This document shows positions 43,249 to 52,280 of a stretch of DNA of 64,000 nt, in pieces (positions within the stretch are counted from its first letter, which is position 1; every line of letters starts with the position of its first letter). Origin of the DNA: Drouetiella hepatica Uher 2000/2452. GTDB lineage: Bacteria > Cyanobacteriota > Cyanobacteriia > Elainellales > Elainellaceae. The stretch is taken from positions 53,631-117,630 of the forward strand of contig JAHHHD010000017.1 of the NCBI GenBank assembly GCA_019359505.1, read 5' to 3'. The notes under the pieces are model-generated. The model did not search any database, was not told the origin of the DNA, and worked only from the letters and a program-made list of their open reading frames with translations. Position numbers and translations under genes: made by a program.

Positions 43249-44682
43249 ATGGTTGATCTCTTAGTTTGGACAACTGCCTTTGCATCTCTGACTAATCTCG
43301 CTAATCCCCCGAATGCTCCTTTGCTGGCAGCCGAAGTCGCTGAGGCGATCGAGACTGCCGCAGAGGCACCACTTGTTCTGTCGGGGGTTTTAATCAGCCT
43401 GATTGTCGTTTATTTGGCTGCCAAATTGGTTGGAGAGCTGTGTATTCGCGTCAATTTGCCGCCTGTGCTGGGAGAGCTAACGGCAGGAGTAATCGTCGGC
43501 ATTTCCGCCCTAAATTTACTGATATTTCCCGATGGTCAGCAGGGTTTTCATTCTCTGATTCTTGATCTGTTGCAGGTTACGGCAGGACTAGAGTCGCAGT
43601 CGGTTCAAAGCGTCGCAGGCTCAATTAGCGAAGTCATCTCAGTCTTATCAGAACTGGGAGTCATTATCCTGCTCTTTGAGATTGGCTTAGAATCCGACCT
43701 GAAAGAGCTAATACGAGTTGGGCCTCAAGCCGCGATCGTGGCTGTTGTCGGGGTCGCGGTTCCCTTTGCTTTGGGTACTACTGGGCTAATTACGATCTTT
43801 GGGGTAGCAGTTGTTCCAGCCATTTTTGCTGGGGCAGCCCTGACGGCAACCAGCATCGGCATCACGGCGAAGGTTCTCGCCGAAATCGGGCAGCTCAGCT
43901 CTAAAGAGGGGCAAATTATCATTGGCGCGGCAGTGCTGGACGATATTTTAGGCATCATTATTTTGGCAGTGGTCGCCAGTCTGGCAAAAACAGGCGAAAT
44001 TCGCATCAGCAACATCCTTTATCTCATTGTTAGTGCATCAGTATTTCTCATCGGCACCATTCTGGTGGGTCGGCTGCTCAGCCCCTATTTTGTGGCTCTA
44101 GTCGAGGGAATGCAGACGCGGGGGCAGCTTTTGCTCGCTTCACTGATTTTTGCATTTACCTTGGCATATATTGGTGCAGCTATTCATCTGGAGGCAATTC
44201 TGGGCGCATTTGCGGCAGGTTTAGTTCTAGCAGAAACCGAGAAACGTAAGGAGCTAGAGGAGCAGATAGCGCCAATTGCCGATATGCTGGTGCCGATCTT
44301 TTTTGTGGTGGTCGGTGCCAAAACTGATGTTAGCGTTCTCAATCCCATCAATCCTGCCAATCGAGAAGGGCTGATCATTGCGCTGTTCTTGGTCGTAGTG
44401 GCAGTGCTAGGCAAGCTCGTTACGGGAGCTACCATCTCTGGGGAAGAAAGCGTGAATCGATGGGCGATCGGCATCGGCATGATTCCGCGAGGTGAGGTAG
44501 GTCTGGTGTTTGCAGGCGTGGGTGCGGCAACAGGGATTCTATCCAACTCTCTGAATGCCGCCATCATTGTCATGGTGATTCTGACAACTTTTCTGGCTCC
44601 GCCTCTGCTGCGAATCGTGTTTCAATTGGCTTCAGATTCAGAAAATTCAGAAAATCTGGAATCATTGCCAAAATCTGAGTAG
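43249..44682 (+). CDS. Na+/H+ antiporter, NhaS3-like (CPA2)
   Basis: A cation/proton antiporter of 477 residues with about 12-13 membrane segments. The CPA2 features are LPPVLGELTAGVIVGISAL near 78, ILLFEIGLESDLKEL near 140, and the ion-site motif AAVLDDILGIIIL near 230. It resembles Synechocystis NhaS3, a thylakoid Na+/H+ antiporter, in length and motifs; I infer the name from these. There is no TrkA-N domain, unlike the Kef protein at 23 kb. The short C-terminal tail is acidic. Confidence 0.9.
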   Translation: MVDLLVWTTAFASLTNLANPPNAPLLAAEVAEAIETAAEAPLVLSGVLISLIVVYLAAKLVGELCIRVNLPPVLGELTAGVIVGISALNLLIFPDGQQGFHSLILDLLQVTAGLESQSVQSVAGSISEVISVLSELGVIILLFEIGLESDLKELIRVGPQAAIVAVVGVAVPFALGTTGLITIFGVAVVPAIFAGAALTATSIGITAKVLAEIGQLSSKEGQIIIGAAVLDDILGIIILAVVASLAKTGEIRISNILYLIVSASVFLIGTILVGRLLSPYFVALVEGMQTRGQLLLASLIFAFTLAYIGAAIHLEAILGAFAAGLVLAETEKRKELEEQIAPIADMLVPIFFVVVGAKTDVSVLNPINPANREGLIIALFLVVVAVLGKLVTGATISGEESVNRWAIGIGMIPRGEVGLVFAGVGAATGILSNSLNAAIIVMVILTTFLAPPLLRIVFQLASDSENSENLESLPKSE

Positions 44683-44729
44683 TATATCGACAGTCAAGAT
44701 TTGCCCATGCCTCTATCAATCTTGGATTT

Positions 44730-44815
44730 ATATGGCTACTACAAACACAAGCGTTAGGACAGGGGCATTTTTGTGGGCGCGCAGAGCGCCCACAAAAATG
44801 CCCTAGGAAGCCATA
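44730..44815. repeat. Palindromic intergenic element, family B, copy 3
   Basis: TATGGCTACTACAAACACAA flank, 19-bp stem GGGCATTTTTGTGGGCGC and complement, then CCCTAGGAAGCCATA. The flanks TATGGC/GCCATA are inverted, like the ends of a small transposable element. Confidence 0.8.
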
Positions 44816-44981
44816 TCTTGAAGACACGATCTTGGGAACAGATGTGAGCCTTGACTAGATTTCTACAAAGCCTACAATTTTTCAAATCCTTAATGAATTG
44901 ATGAAAATTTCGGTGTCCAACTTTTTACCCAGCGGTTCTCAGATCGATCGCCCCCCTTCTTTAGCAACAAACTCAAATCCT

Positions 44982-45851
44982 ATGAACCCTCATCCTGTAA
45001 CTTTGCCCCAGGTTGCAGGATCAGAAGCTCGCGATCGTATTGGGCTATTTGATAGTGGGGTTGGGGGGCTAACCGTGCTGAGAGAGCTATACCGTCAGCT
45101 GCCTCAGGAGTCGGTTGTGTACTTTGGAGACACAGCGCGGTTGCCTTATGGAATGCGATCGCCTGCCGAAATCCTCCAGTATGTGCGAGAGATCCTGTTT
45201 TGGATGACTCAGCAGGGGGTAAAAATGGTGATTATGGCGTGCAACACCAGCTCGGCTTTGGCATTGGAAACCGTACGCTCTGAGTTTGATATCCCCATAT
45301 TGGGCGTGATTTTACCCGGTGCTCGCGCCGCAGTGCAGAAGGGCAGAAGAATTGGGGTGATCGCCACAGCCGCTACGGCAGCTAGCAATGCCTACCGAAA
45401 AGCCATTCAGGAAATTGATTCCCAGGTTCAGGTATGGCAAGTGGGCTGTCCAGAGTTTGTGCCTCTGATTGAACACAATCGCATTCATGATCCCTACACG
45501 TTCCAGGTGGCGCAGGAGTATCTCGCTCCATTAATTGAGCAGCAAATTGACACGTTGATCTATGGCTGCACCCATTATCCCCACTTGGCTCCAGTGCTGA
45601 AGGCTATTTTGCCGCGATCGGTCTGCCTAGTCGATCCGGCGATCCATGTGATTAGGGCAGCGGCGCAAGAGTTAGAGTTGCTAGGCTTACAAAATGCCCG
45701 TGTGGCTCTGCCGACCCAGTTTTATGTCAGCGGTTGTCCAGAAACCTTTGCCCGACTCTCGGTACAGTGGCTAGGCTGTACGCCCATGGTCAAACGGGTA
45801 GATATAGCGGAAGTGTCTCGCCAGATGCGATCGCTGGAACTCGCCGAGTAG
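44982..45851 (+). CDS. murI: Glutamate racemase
   Basis: Makes D-glutamate for peptidoglycan, cytosolic. From the ATG at 44982 the protein has 289 residues. It begins the conserved IGLFDSGVGGLTVLREL at about residue 20; FGDTARLPYG follows, and both catalytic cysteines are present (MACNTSSA, Cys87, and YGCTHYPHL near 197). The frame extends to an ATG at 44898, whose extra 28 residues look non-conserved, so the internal ATG is preferred. A strong terminator lies 120 bp downstream. Confidence 0.96.
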   Translation: MNPHPVTLPQVAGSEARDRIGLFDSGVGGLTVLRELYRQLPQESVVYFGDTARLPYGMRSPAEILQYVREILFWMTQQGVKMVIMACNTSSALALETVRSEFDIPILGVILPGARAAVQKGRRIGVIATAATAASNAYRKAIQEIDSQVQVWQVGCPEFVPLIEHNRIHDPYTFQVAQEYLAPLIEQQIDTLIYGCTHYPHLAPVLKAILPRSVCLVDPAIHVIRAAAQELELLGLQNARVALPTQFYVSGCPETFARLSVQWLGCTPMVKRVDIAEVSRQMRSLELAE

Positions 45852-45869
45852 CAACTTTCCCTAAATCCT

Positions 45870-45957
45870 CAGTAGATCGCAAAGTCTTCCTATTTCTCCT
45901 AAAAGCTAGATTTCAAAGGCGCTCCGCGCGCACAAAGACCTAATTTGCGATCTACTG
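45870..45957. repeat. Inverted repeat after murI
   Basis: Arms CAGTAGATCGCAAA (45870-45883) and exact complement (45944-45957) flank a segment with CGCTCCGCGCGC, similar to the tips of family A. Probably another palindromic element. Confidence 0.65.
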
Positions 45958-45969
45958 ATCCTCAGTAAG

Positions 45970-46005
45970 AAAAAGAGCGTTGCCCCCAAGGACAGCGCTC
46001 TTTTT
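45970..46005 (+). terminator. Intrinsic terminator of murI
   Basis: AAAAAGAGCG and CGCTCTTTTT arms with a 16-base loop, ending in five T. Transcription read-through from murI over the preceding repeat would stop here. Confidence 0.8.
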
Positions 46006-46059
46006 GGTTTTTCACGTCTTAAGTCGAATAAGCCATACCCATTTGAGCTGGTTATAAGA

Positions 46060-46108
46060 CAGATATTTTTTGAGAGCCGTGCGGAGCACGGCTCTCAAAA
46101 AATATCTG
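46060..46108. repeat. Palindromic element related to family A
   Basis: 23-bp stem (46060-46082 and 46086-46108) with the same core TTTTTTGAGAGCCG as family A and a GGA loop, but outer parts differ (CAGATAT) and the usual flanks are absent. Either a divergent copy or a hairpin-only remnant. Confidence 0.75.
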
Positions 46109-46867
46109 CCCTGTTTAGAATTTGAAACGGTATCAGACTAAATAGATCAAAACAGATAACAAATTAAAGTAGATAAACAAGCGCGATCGCTTTCCTGATA
46201 GCTTTTCAGAGGAGGAAATCTAGGCACCAGAACGCTCAGCCAATCTGAGCAGCACATATACCGCCAGGACATAACCCGTAGCCAGAATCGGAATAATGAG
46301 AGGTATAGAATCGTAAGTCATGGCACGGCATAGAAATTAGATATAGAAGAATAAAAGCAATATCAAAACTCGCAGAAGCATAAAGCCGCCACTGGTGATC
46401 TGAACTATCCTCTAATGGGAAGCTCAGCTTACATCAAATAGCATAGTTCTTCTCCTAAAAGGCATTTTCGACCTCTTGGAGCAAGAAGTTCTAGGCATTC
46501 TGATTGCGCATTGTCAGCAGCCTTGGGAAAAGCCGTGAAAACATCGCGCAGCTAGACAGAAATCATGGCTCAGACACTCACCTGAAATGCAATCTGAGAG
46601 ATCGACTCTTAGATCAAAGGAGACAGGTCTTTACCTTGGCTTTTGCTAGATGTATGAAATTTTGAAATCCTTACATACTAGGCTAACACAGTCTTCCCAG
46701 CTTTCTGAGAGAGTTTGATGAAAGACTTAACAAAATTTCCAGGGGATCGCTAACTAATATTTATTGAGGAATAGAAATTTGCAACGCAGCAGATGCGGAA
46801 GCGTTAGCTTAGAATAAGTGTAAGATAATGTAAAATTTCGTAACCTAGCGCAAGAGTCAGCCTATCC
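46109..46867. other. Gap between murI and the prenyl synthase gene
   Basis: About 760 bp. Apart from the possible 33-residue peptide at 46220-46321, I see AT-rich sequence with no further gene. The promoter of the prenyl synthase should be in the last 150 bp. Confidence 0.5.
46220..46321 (-). CDS. Possible 33-residue single-helix membrane peptide
   Basis: Reads MTYDSIPLIIPILATGYVLA and continues with another hydrophobic turn and a charged end (RLAERSGA). It has one membrane span and a size like small photosystem, cytochrome b6f or NDH subunits, but I do not recognise it as any of them. The ribosome site is weak. Confidence 0.4.
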   Translation of the reverse strand: MTYDSIPLIIPILATGYVLAVYVLLRLAERSGA

Positions 46868-47839
46868 ATGACCTCAGCCATCTCCCTTTTCTCCCCGGTT
46901 GAAGCAGATTTGCATCTCCTTGCCGAGAACCTGAAACAGTTGGTGGGTGCCCGACATCCGATTCTTTATGCCGCCGCAGAGCATCTTTTTGGGGCGGGAG
47001 GAAAGCGGTTGAGACCAGCGATCGTCCTCCTGATTTCCAGAGCGACCATGCCTGACGAAGATATTACACCTAAGCATCGGCGGCTGGCAGAAATCACTGA
47101 AATGATTCACACGGCTAGCTTGGTGCATGACGATGTTATTGATGACTCAGAGGTGCGTCGGGGAGTTCCTACCGTTCACAGTAGTTTTGGCAACCGAATA
47201 GCTGTATTAGCTGGGGATTTCCTGTTTGCCCAGTCGTCTTGGTATCTAGCCAATCTTGACAATCTTGCCGTTGTGAAGCTGCTGTCTGAGGTGATTATGA
47301 ATCTAGCTGAAGGAGAAATTCAGCAAGGCTTAAATCGATTTGATACTAGCTTGACGATCGAATCCTACTTAGAAAAAAGTTACAACAAGACGGCCTCCCT
47401 GATTGCCAATAGCGCGAAGGCGGCGGGTATATTGAGCGGCGTTTCGACTGAAATGGCAACTGGCCTGTACAGCTATGGTCGCCACATCGGTTTGGCATTT
47501 CAGATTGTGGATGACATCCTCGACTTTACTGGCTCCAGCGATTCACTGGGCAAGCCAGCCGCATCAGATCTCAAGAGCGGCAATTTGACCGCTCCAGTTC
47601 TGTATGCGCTAGAAGAAAAGCCCTACCTGGAAACCCTGATTGAGCGAGAGTTTGCTCAGGATGAAGACCTAGAGCAGGCGATCGGTTTAGTGAAAGATAG
47701 TCGGGGGATTGATCGCTCTCGTGAACTAGCAGCCCACCATGCCAAGCAGGCTGTAGAAAATCTGGTTGATCTGCCCCCTTCCCAGCCTCGTGATGCGTTA
47801 ATTGAACTAGCTGACTATGTCTTGAGCCGCCTCTACTAA
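46868..47839 (+). CDS. sds: Long-chain trans-prenyl diphosphate synthase (solanesyl diphosphate synthase type)
   Basis: Makes the C40-C45 side chain of plastoquinone from farnesyl or geranylgeranyl diphosphate, at the membrane surface. 323 residues. GGKRLRPAIVLL is near 45, the first aspartate motif DDVIDD at about 88, and the second DDILDF near 215. The residues before the first motif (MIHTASLVH) are those of long-chain rather than short-chain synthases. A heptaprenyl/octaprenyl product is an alternative. It is followed by a composite repeat and a terminator. Confidence 0.92.
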   Translation: MTSAISLFSPVEADLHLLAENLKQLVGARHPILYAAAEHLFGAGGKRLRPAIVLLISRATMPDEDITPKHRRLAEITEMIHTASLVHDDVIDDSEVRRGVPTVHSSFGNRIAVLAGDFLFAQSSWYLANLDNLAVVKLLSEVIMNLAEGEIQQGLNRFDTSLTIESYLEKSYNKTASLIANSAKAAGILSGVSTEMATGLYSYGRHIGLAFQIVDDILDFTGSSDSLGKPAASDLKSGNLTAPVLYALEEKPYLETLIEREFAQDEDLEQAIGLVKDSRGIDRSRELAAHHAKQAVENLVDLPPSQPRDALIELADYVLSRLY

Positions 47840-47846
47840 AAATACA

Positions 47847-47967
47847 GCTGTCGCAAGTTTGCCTAGGCGGTTGCCATAGCATTACGTAATTGAGTTAGGG
47901 GGAGTTATTTTTTGAGAGCTGCGCTCTTAAAAAATAACTCCTTGGATCTAAGCGCGTAGCGCTATAT
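47847..47967. repeat. Composite: family B remnant joined to family A copy 4
   Basis: CAGCTGTCGCAAGTTTGCCTAG plus GGCGGTTGCCATAGC is the two ends of family B with its middle missing. Directly on it follows ATTACGTAATTGAGTTAGG, a shortened stem (GGAGTTATTTTTTGAGAGC with a damaged partner) and GGATCTAAGCGCGTAGCGCTATA of family A. This suggests insertion of one element in or next to the other. Confidence 0.8.
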
Positions 47968-47988
47968 ACATGAACACCACTACCCGTA

Positions 47989-48024
47989 AAAAGAAGAGGC
48001 GATCGAGCGATCGCCTCTTCTTTT
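47989..48024. terminator. Bidirectional terminator with HIP1 sites
   Basis: 17-bp arms AAAAGAAGAGGCGATCG and complement around a two-base loop, A-run on one side and T-run on the other. It sits between two convergent genes. Both arms contain the HIP1 octamer or part of it. Confidence 0.85.
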
Positions 48025-48065
48025 AGAACACAAGCTTCAGAATATAAGCTGGGTTAAGCCCTCAG

Positions 48066-49160
48066 CTAGACCGCAATTCTGGGAGAGGTAGGAGCAAGGG
48101 CAGGATGAACAATTTCTGAATCAGTAGATTGCCAAACCTGACCGTCTAGCGCCATCTGCTCGATCAGACTTGCAAGCCGCAGTGCCTTAAGCGCCTGTTC
48201 ACCGCCAACCGAAGGCTGGTTCCCCCCCCGAACACAGTTGACGAAGTGTTCTAGCTCTGCATGAAGTGGCTCAATGTTGCTAGTGTAAACCTTCTCGATC
48301 AAGCCATCTTGACGGTATAAAACCTGACCGTAATCTGTGCGGTAGTTGGCAGTAGTTTGGCGATGGATCAAGATTTCATTGTTAAGGAAATTGGCTTCCG
48401 TTAAGGAATTTTTGCAGTGGGCAGAAATTCGGCGGATCTTGCGATGAGTGACTTTGCTAGCGGTTAAGGTCGCAACAATTCCGTTAGCAAATCCTAGCGT
48501 GGCGGTGACGTAATCTAAATAGCCTGAGTTGGCAGCTCTGCTGCCGCTAGCTGTGAGCTTATTGACCGGAGAGCCAGCGATCTCTAGCATCAGGTCAATA
48601 TCGTGAATCATCAAGTCCAGCACGACTGAAACATCGTTAGCGCGATCGGAGTAAGGACTCATCCGATGAGCTTCCAACGCCAAAATCTCTTCGGTCTTGA
48701 GAACTTTACTCAGCTCTTGGAAGGCAGGGTTAAACCGCTCAATGTGCCCAACTTGCAAAATACAGTGAGACTCAGCAGCGGCATTGACCAAAGACTCGGC
48801 TTCGGCAATGCTAGCCGCGATCGGTTTTTCAATCAGCACATGTACGCCAGCCTGCAAACAGGTCATGCCCACACTGTGATGGAGGCGAGTCGGCACAGCC
48901 ACACAGACAGCATCTACGTGTTTGAGCAAATCGCGATAGTCTTCAAAAAAGCGAACTCGATACTTGCTTGCAGTATCTATACCCCTCTCAACATTGATAT
49001 CAGAAACGCCAACTAGCTCCACATCCTTGAGCAAGCTAAGAACCCTAGTATGGTGCTGTCCCATATTGCCAACACCAATCACACCAATCCGGATTGGCTC
49101 CATAGCATGGCGATGTCCGGTTGTCTGCCCACTCAACCCAACAGATAAGTTTTCTTGCAC
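48066..49160 (-). CDS. Gfo/Idh/MocA-family oxidoreductase
   Basis: An NAD(P)-dependent sugar or cyclitol dehydrogenase of 364 residues (or 345, see below). The Rossmann motif is IRIGVIGVGNMGQHHTRVL and the catalytic-type EKPIAASIAEAE near 120 is the EKP motif. C-terminal half forms the substrate sheet. There are two starts: a GTG at 49160 with GGAGA eight bases upstream, and an ATG at 49103 (MEPIRIGV). The latter suits the family but lacks a good ribosome site, so I keep the longer. Substrate unknown; in cyanobacteria some members are biliverdin reductase-like, others act on nucleotide sugars. Confidence 0.88.
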   Translation of the reverse strand: MQENLSVGLSGQTTGHRHAMEPIRIGVIGVGNMGQHHTRVLSLLKDVELVGVSDINVERGIDTASKYRVRFFEDYRDLLKHVDAVCVAVPTRLHHSVGMTCLQAGVHVLIEKPIAASIAEAESLVNAAAESHCILQVGHIERFNPAFQELSKVLKTEEILALEAHRMSPYSDRANDVSVVLDLMIHDIDLMLEIAGSPVNKLTASGSRAANSGYLDYVTATLGFANGIVATLTASKVTHRKIRRISAHCKNSLTEANFLNNEILIHRQTTANYRTDYGQVLYRQDGLIEKVYTSNIEPLHAELEHFVNCVRGGNQPSVGGEQALKALRLASLIEQMALDGQVWQSTDSEIVHPALAPTSPRIAV

Positions 49161-49558
49161 TCCTGCTGTCTCCTACACCACGCAAATCAAATCAACAAAG
49201 CACTTTCAAATCTAAGAACGGACTGAATCATCAGAACAGACCGTCAAAAGCCACACAGATAGTATCACGTGGACACTTCTTATAAAGAATTTTAAATTTT
49301 TGTTCGGTTATCGTATATTAGCCATCTCAGGTTCATTCTGTGGGCTGGCATTGATAGAAGTCGAATTAAATGTGTCAGTTTCTTGCCTGTCCATTGATTT
49401 TCAACTTAATTTAATGTAAGAGCCATTTGAGTCTGAACGGGTGGGTTTGGACAGGTGAGTTTGGACAGGTGAGTTTGAACTGAAGCTAGGCTTGCGCTAA
49501 CTTTAAGTTTGCAGCTATGAATGCGTAGAGTGAATATACTGTCTTATCTCTGTATCCC
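49161..49558. promoter_or_regulatory. Divergent promoter region upstream of the response regulator
   Basis: 398 bp, AT-rich in the middle. Two tandem units of TTTGGACAGGTGAG lie at 49446-49459 and 49460-49473, about 90 bp upstream of the response regulator start, with partial units on both sides. They may be regulator sites. No gene seen. Confidence 0.5.
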
Positions 49559-50233
49559 ATGCCTCTAACTATTCTGGTCGCTGACGACGATCTAGGCACT
49601 CGGCTGGCAATTAGCGACTATCTAGAATTTTCTGGATATTGGGTGGTCACGGCTGAAGATGGTCGTAGGGCGTTAGAGATGATCGAGCAATGTAAGCCGC
49701 ATCTGATTGTGACGGATATCACGATGCCGGGAATGGACGGCTATGAGCTAATGCGGCAAGTACGACTCCAGACTGCGTTTCGGCTGCTGCCCGTGATCTT
49801 TTTGACGGCTCGAACTAGCACCGATGAGCGAATTCGAGGCTATCAGCTGGGGTGCGATCTCTACTTACCTAAACCTTTTGAGCTAGAAGAGCTTGGGGCA
49901 GTAATTCGGAACTTACTAGAACGATCGCAGCTGATCCAAGCTGAATGGAGATCGCACCTCAAACCCGCCCCCATCAGCGCTGGAATCACGGACGGTGAAG
50001 CCATCCCACAGGTTCCTAGATCCTCTGTCTTACCCAAAATAGGCTTGACACAGCGAGAGCAGGAGGCATTGACCTTACTGGCAGAAGGACTGTCGAATGC
50101 TCAGATTGGCGATCGTCTTCATCTAAGTTCGAGGACAGTAGAAAAATATGTCAGCAGCTTATTTCGTAAGACAGGAACTAACAATCGAGCCGAACTGGTT
50201 CGCTTCGCTATGGATCATCACCTGATTATTTGA
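49559..50233 (+). CDS. NarL-family response regulator, Rre1/Ycf29 type
   Basis: A two-component DNA-binding regulator, 224 residues. The receiver is at 1-120 with ADDD, phosphorylation motif VTDITMPGMDGYE (Asp about 55) and LPKPFELEEL. The LuxR-type helix-turn-helix is at 160-220 (LTQREQEALTLLAEGLSNAQIG and SSRTVEKYVSSLF). The N-terminal and linker sequences resemble the Ycf29 protein of algal plastids and Rre1 of cyanobacteria, a stress regulator linked to the Hik2 and Hik34 kinases. No kinase gene is near. Confidence 0.88.
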   Translation: MPLTILVADDDLGTRLAISDYLEFSGYWVVTAEDGRRALEMIEQCKPHLIVTDITMPGMDGYELMRQVRLQTAFRLLPVIFLTARTSTDERIRGYQLGCDLYLPKPFELEELGAVIRNLLERSQLIQAEWRSHLKPAPISAGITDGEAIPQVPRSSVLPKIGLTQREQEALTLLAEGLSNAQIGDRLHLSSRTVEKYVSSLFRKTGTNNRAELVRFAMDHHLII

Positions 50234-50426
50234 GATTGATTATCCTGAGATTATTTGATGTTTTAATGCTTTCGACTCTATCTTTGGAATGGATTTTTCT
50301 AAAGAATTGGCACGTAGTTAAACCATGCAGCCTGTTTTTCCCTCATAATGAGCTGAGACATGAAATGGCATGAAGACATTGCTAGCTTGAACGCCCGACT
50401 TGAATAATAGAGGTACTAAAAAGTCT

Positions 50427-50549
50427 ATGGATGTCAAATTAATTTTGTTGGCTCTGACTCCTATTTTTACGATTGCTTGCCTCTTTTTCGGCACGCGCAA
50501 CGGCTTCTACGACACCGATAACTACCACGGGAATGGCTCTGCGCACTAG
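50427..50549 (+). CDS. 40-residue single-span membrane protein
   Basis: Begins MDVKLILLALTPIFTIACLF, one membrane helix, then a polar tail with GFYDTDNYHGNG. This is short but has sensible codon use and the size and style of accessory subunits of photosynthetic complexes. I do not recognise the family. It lies alone between the response regulator and a metallo-hydrolase, in the same direction as both. Confidence 0.55.
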   Translation: MDVKLILLALTPIFTIACLFFGTRNGFYDTDNYHGNGSAH

Positions 50550-50598
50550 AAGGTTACGGGGGCAGAGCAGGTTACGGGGCAAGTAATGAGGGTAAGTC

Positions 50599-52278
50599 AT
50601 GGAACTGCTGGAATGCTTGCCACTGGGTGTAGGTCATGCCGATGAGGGAGTCTGTCTGCTGGTACGGATGGGTTCTCACCGCATCTTGTTGGATTGTGGA
50701 CTCAGCAATATTCAGCCCCTGATTGCAGGATTGGAAAAGTCTTCGCCGATTGACCTGGCTCTCTGCACCCATGCGCATTCGGACCATGCTAGAGGCTTAT
50801 CGGCACTGCACAAAGCTTTTCCGCAGATGCCCATCTATGCCAGCGAGGTAACAACCCATTTGCTGTCTCTCGATCGCAACAAGGCAACAGCCTGTCAGGC
50901 TTTGCCCTGGCGATCGCCTATGGAATTTCGAGAGGGGTTAAGCGCCGAGCTGTTTCCGTCAGGGCATCTACCCGGAGCGGCGGCAATGCTGCTGACCTAC
51001 ACCACCAAAGAGCGCTCCTACAAAGTGTTCTACACTGGGGACTTTTTACTGTCAAACTCGCGCCTAGTAGATGGGCTACCGCTAGAAGATCTGCGGGGCA
51101 TCAAGCCCGATGTGCTAATTGTAGAAGGCAGCTATGGCACGGCTCGGTTTCCCCACCGCCGCCAGCAGGAAAACCAGCTTGCCGAAAGAATCCACCGAGC
51201 GGTAGCCGATCGTCAGTCTGTTCTCTTGCCCACCCCAGCTCTGGGGCTAGGACAGGAGCTGCTCATGCTGCTCCGCAGCCATCATCACTTTACGGGACGC
51301 GATTTGAATATCTGGGTAGATGGCAGCGTAGCGATCGGCTGCAATGCTTACCTAGATATGCTGAGCCATTTCCCGACCACCGTACAAAACTTTGCTCGAC
51401 ATCAGCCGCTCTTTTGGGATGAGCGGATTCGCCCGCGAGTTCGGCAGTTTCCAATAGGCGTTAGCCCAGAAGAGAAACGGGCTTTGCTAGAGCATTCGCC
51501 CTGCATTGTGTTGACTGATAAAAGCGTTGACCTGAGTCAATATTTTCAATCTACTCCCCACTCTACAACTCAGCCTTGGCTGATACTGGTTCCTCAGCAA
51601 CCAGGACGCATTGGTTCGATAGAGGCGGCGATCGCCCAAAAGCTGGCGGCATCGTTGGAGCTTCAAACTCAGCTCCAGACAGGACAGCTAATGCTGGAAA
51701 CTTACTTACTGGGCGATCACTGCGACGGTTCCAGCACCACTCAGCTGATTCACAACCTGCGTCCTCAACACGTAATTTTTGTTCACGGCTCACCTGCCTA
51801 CCTCAGCGACCTTACTAGCCTGGAAGAGCTGCAAAACCGCTACCATCTGCATATGCCCGCAGCCGGAACGCGGGTTGAGCTGCCGATCGGCGAAACTTTT
51901 TTGCAGCCCGCTGCTCCCGAAATTCATTACGAAGCGGAGATCAATGAATTTAATGCGGCTGTTAGCATTACGCTACCTAACGTTGTAGTGGACGATCCGC
52001 GCTGGCAAAGCTTTGCCGATACGGGATTGGTGGAAGCCCGTTGGCAAGGCGAAGAGCTGGTGTTACGCGGACTGACTCCGCGAGAGCTACTGCAGCAGAG
52101 TGAAGTCGCGCCCGATATTCAAACAGAATGCTGTGGAAACTGTCTCCACTGCCGAGGACAGCGCTGCTGGAATCCGGCTTCGCCTCTATTGGGCTTTAAG
52201 GTGACTCCAGATGGCTACTGTCCAGCATTTGCGCCCTCGCCTTTGATGCAGAAATTTCCTGAAAAAGAGCAGAACTAG
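50599..52278 (+). CDS. Metallo-beta-lactamase-fold hydrolase with beta-CASP region and Cys-rich tail
   Basis: A 559-residue protein of the RNA-processing exonuclease-like MBL family. The metal-binding motif is CTHAHSDHARGL near 55; GHLPGAAAMLLT and YTGDFLLSNS supply the later ligands, and FVHGSPAYLSDL closes the domain. The middle region has a beta-CASP-like insertion, as in RNases and DNA-repair nucleases of the group. The last 45 residues have a cluster of six cysteines (ECCGNCLHCRGQRC, then GYCPAF) that could bind zinc or an Fe-S cluster. Target nucleic acid is unknown. A family B repeat follows. Confidence 0.85.
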   Translation: MELLECLPLGVGHADEGVCLLVRMGSHRILLDCGLSNIQPLIAGLEKSSPIDLALCTHAHSDHARGLSALHKAFPQMPIYASEVTTHLLSLDRNKATACQALPWRSPMEFREGLSAELFPSGHLPGAAAMLLTYTTKERSYKVFYTGDFLLSNSRLVDGLPLEDLRGIKPDVLIVEGSYGTARFPHRRQQENQLAERIHRAVADRQSVLLPTPALGLGQELLMLLRSHHHFTGRDLNIWVDGSVAIGCNAYLDMLSHFPTTVQNFARHQPLFWDERIRPRVRQFPIGVSPEEKRALLEHSPCIVLTDKSVDLSQYFQSTPHSTTQPWLILVPQQPGRIGSIEAAIAQKLAASLELQTQLQTGQLMLETYLLGDHCDGSSTTQLIHNLRPQHVIFVHGSPAYLSDLTSLEELQNRYHLHMPAAGTRVELPIGETFLQPAAPEIHYEAEINEFNAAVSITLPNVVVDDPRWQSFADTGLVEARWQGEELVLRGLTPRELLQQSEVAPDIQTECCGNCLHCRGQRCWNPASPLLGFKVTPDGYCPAFAPSPLMQKFPEKEQN

Positions 52279-52280
52279 AG

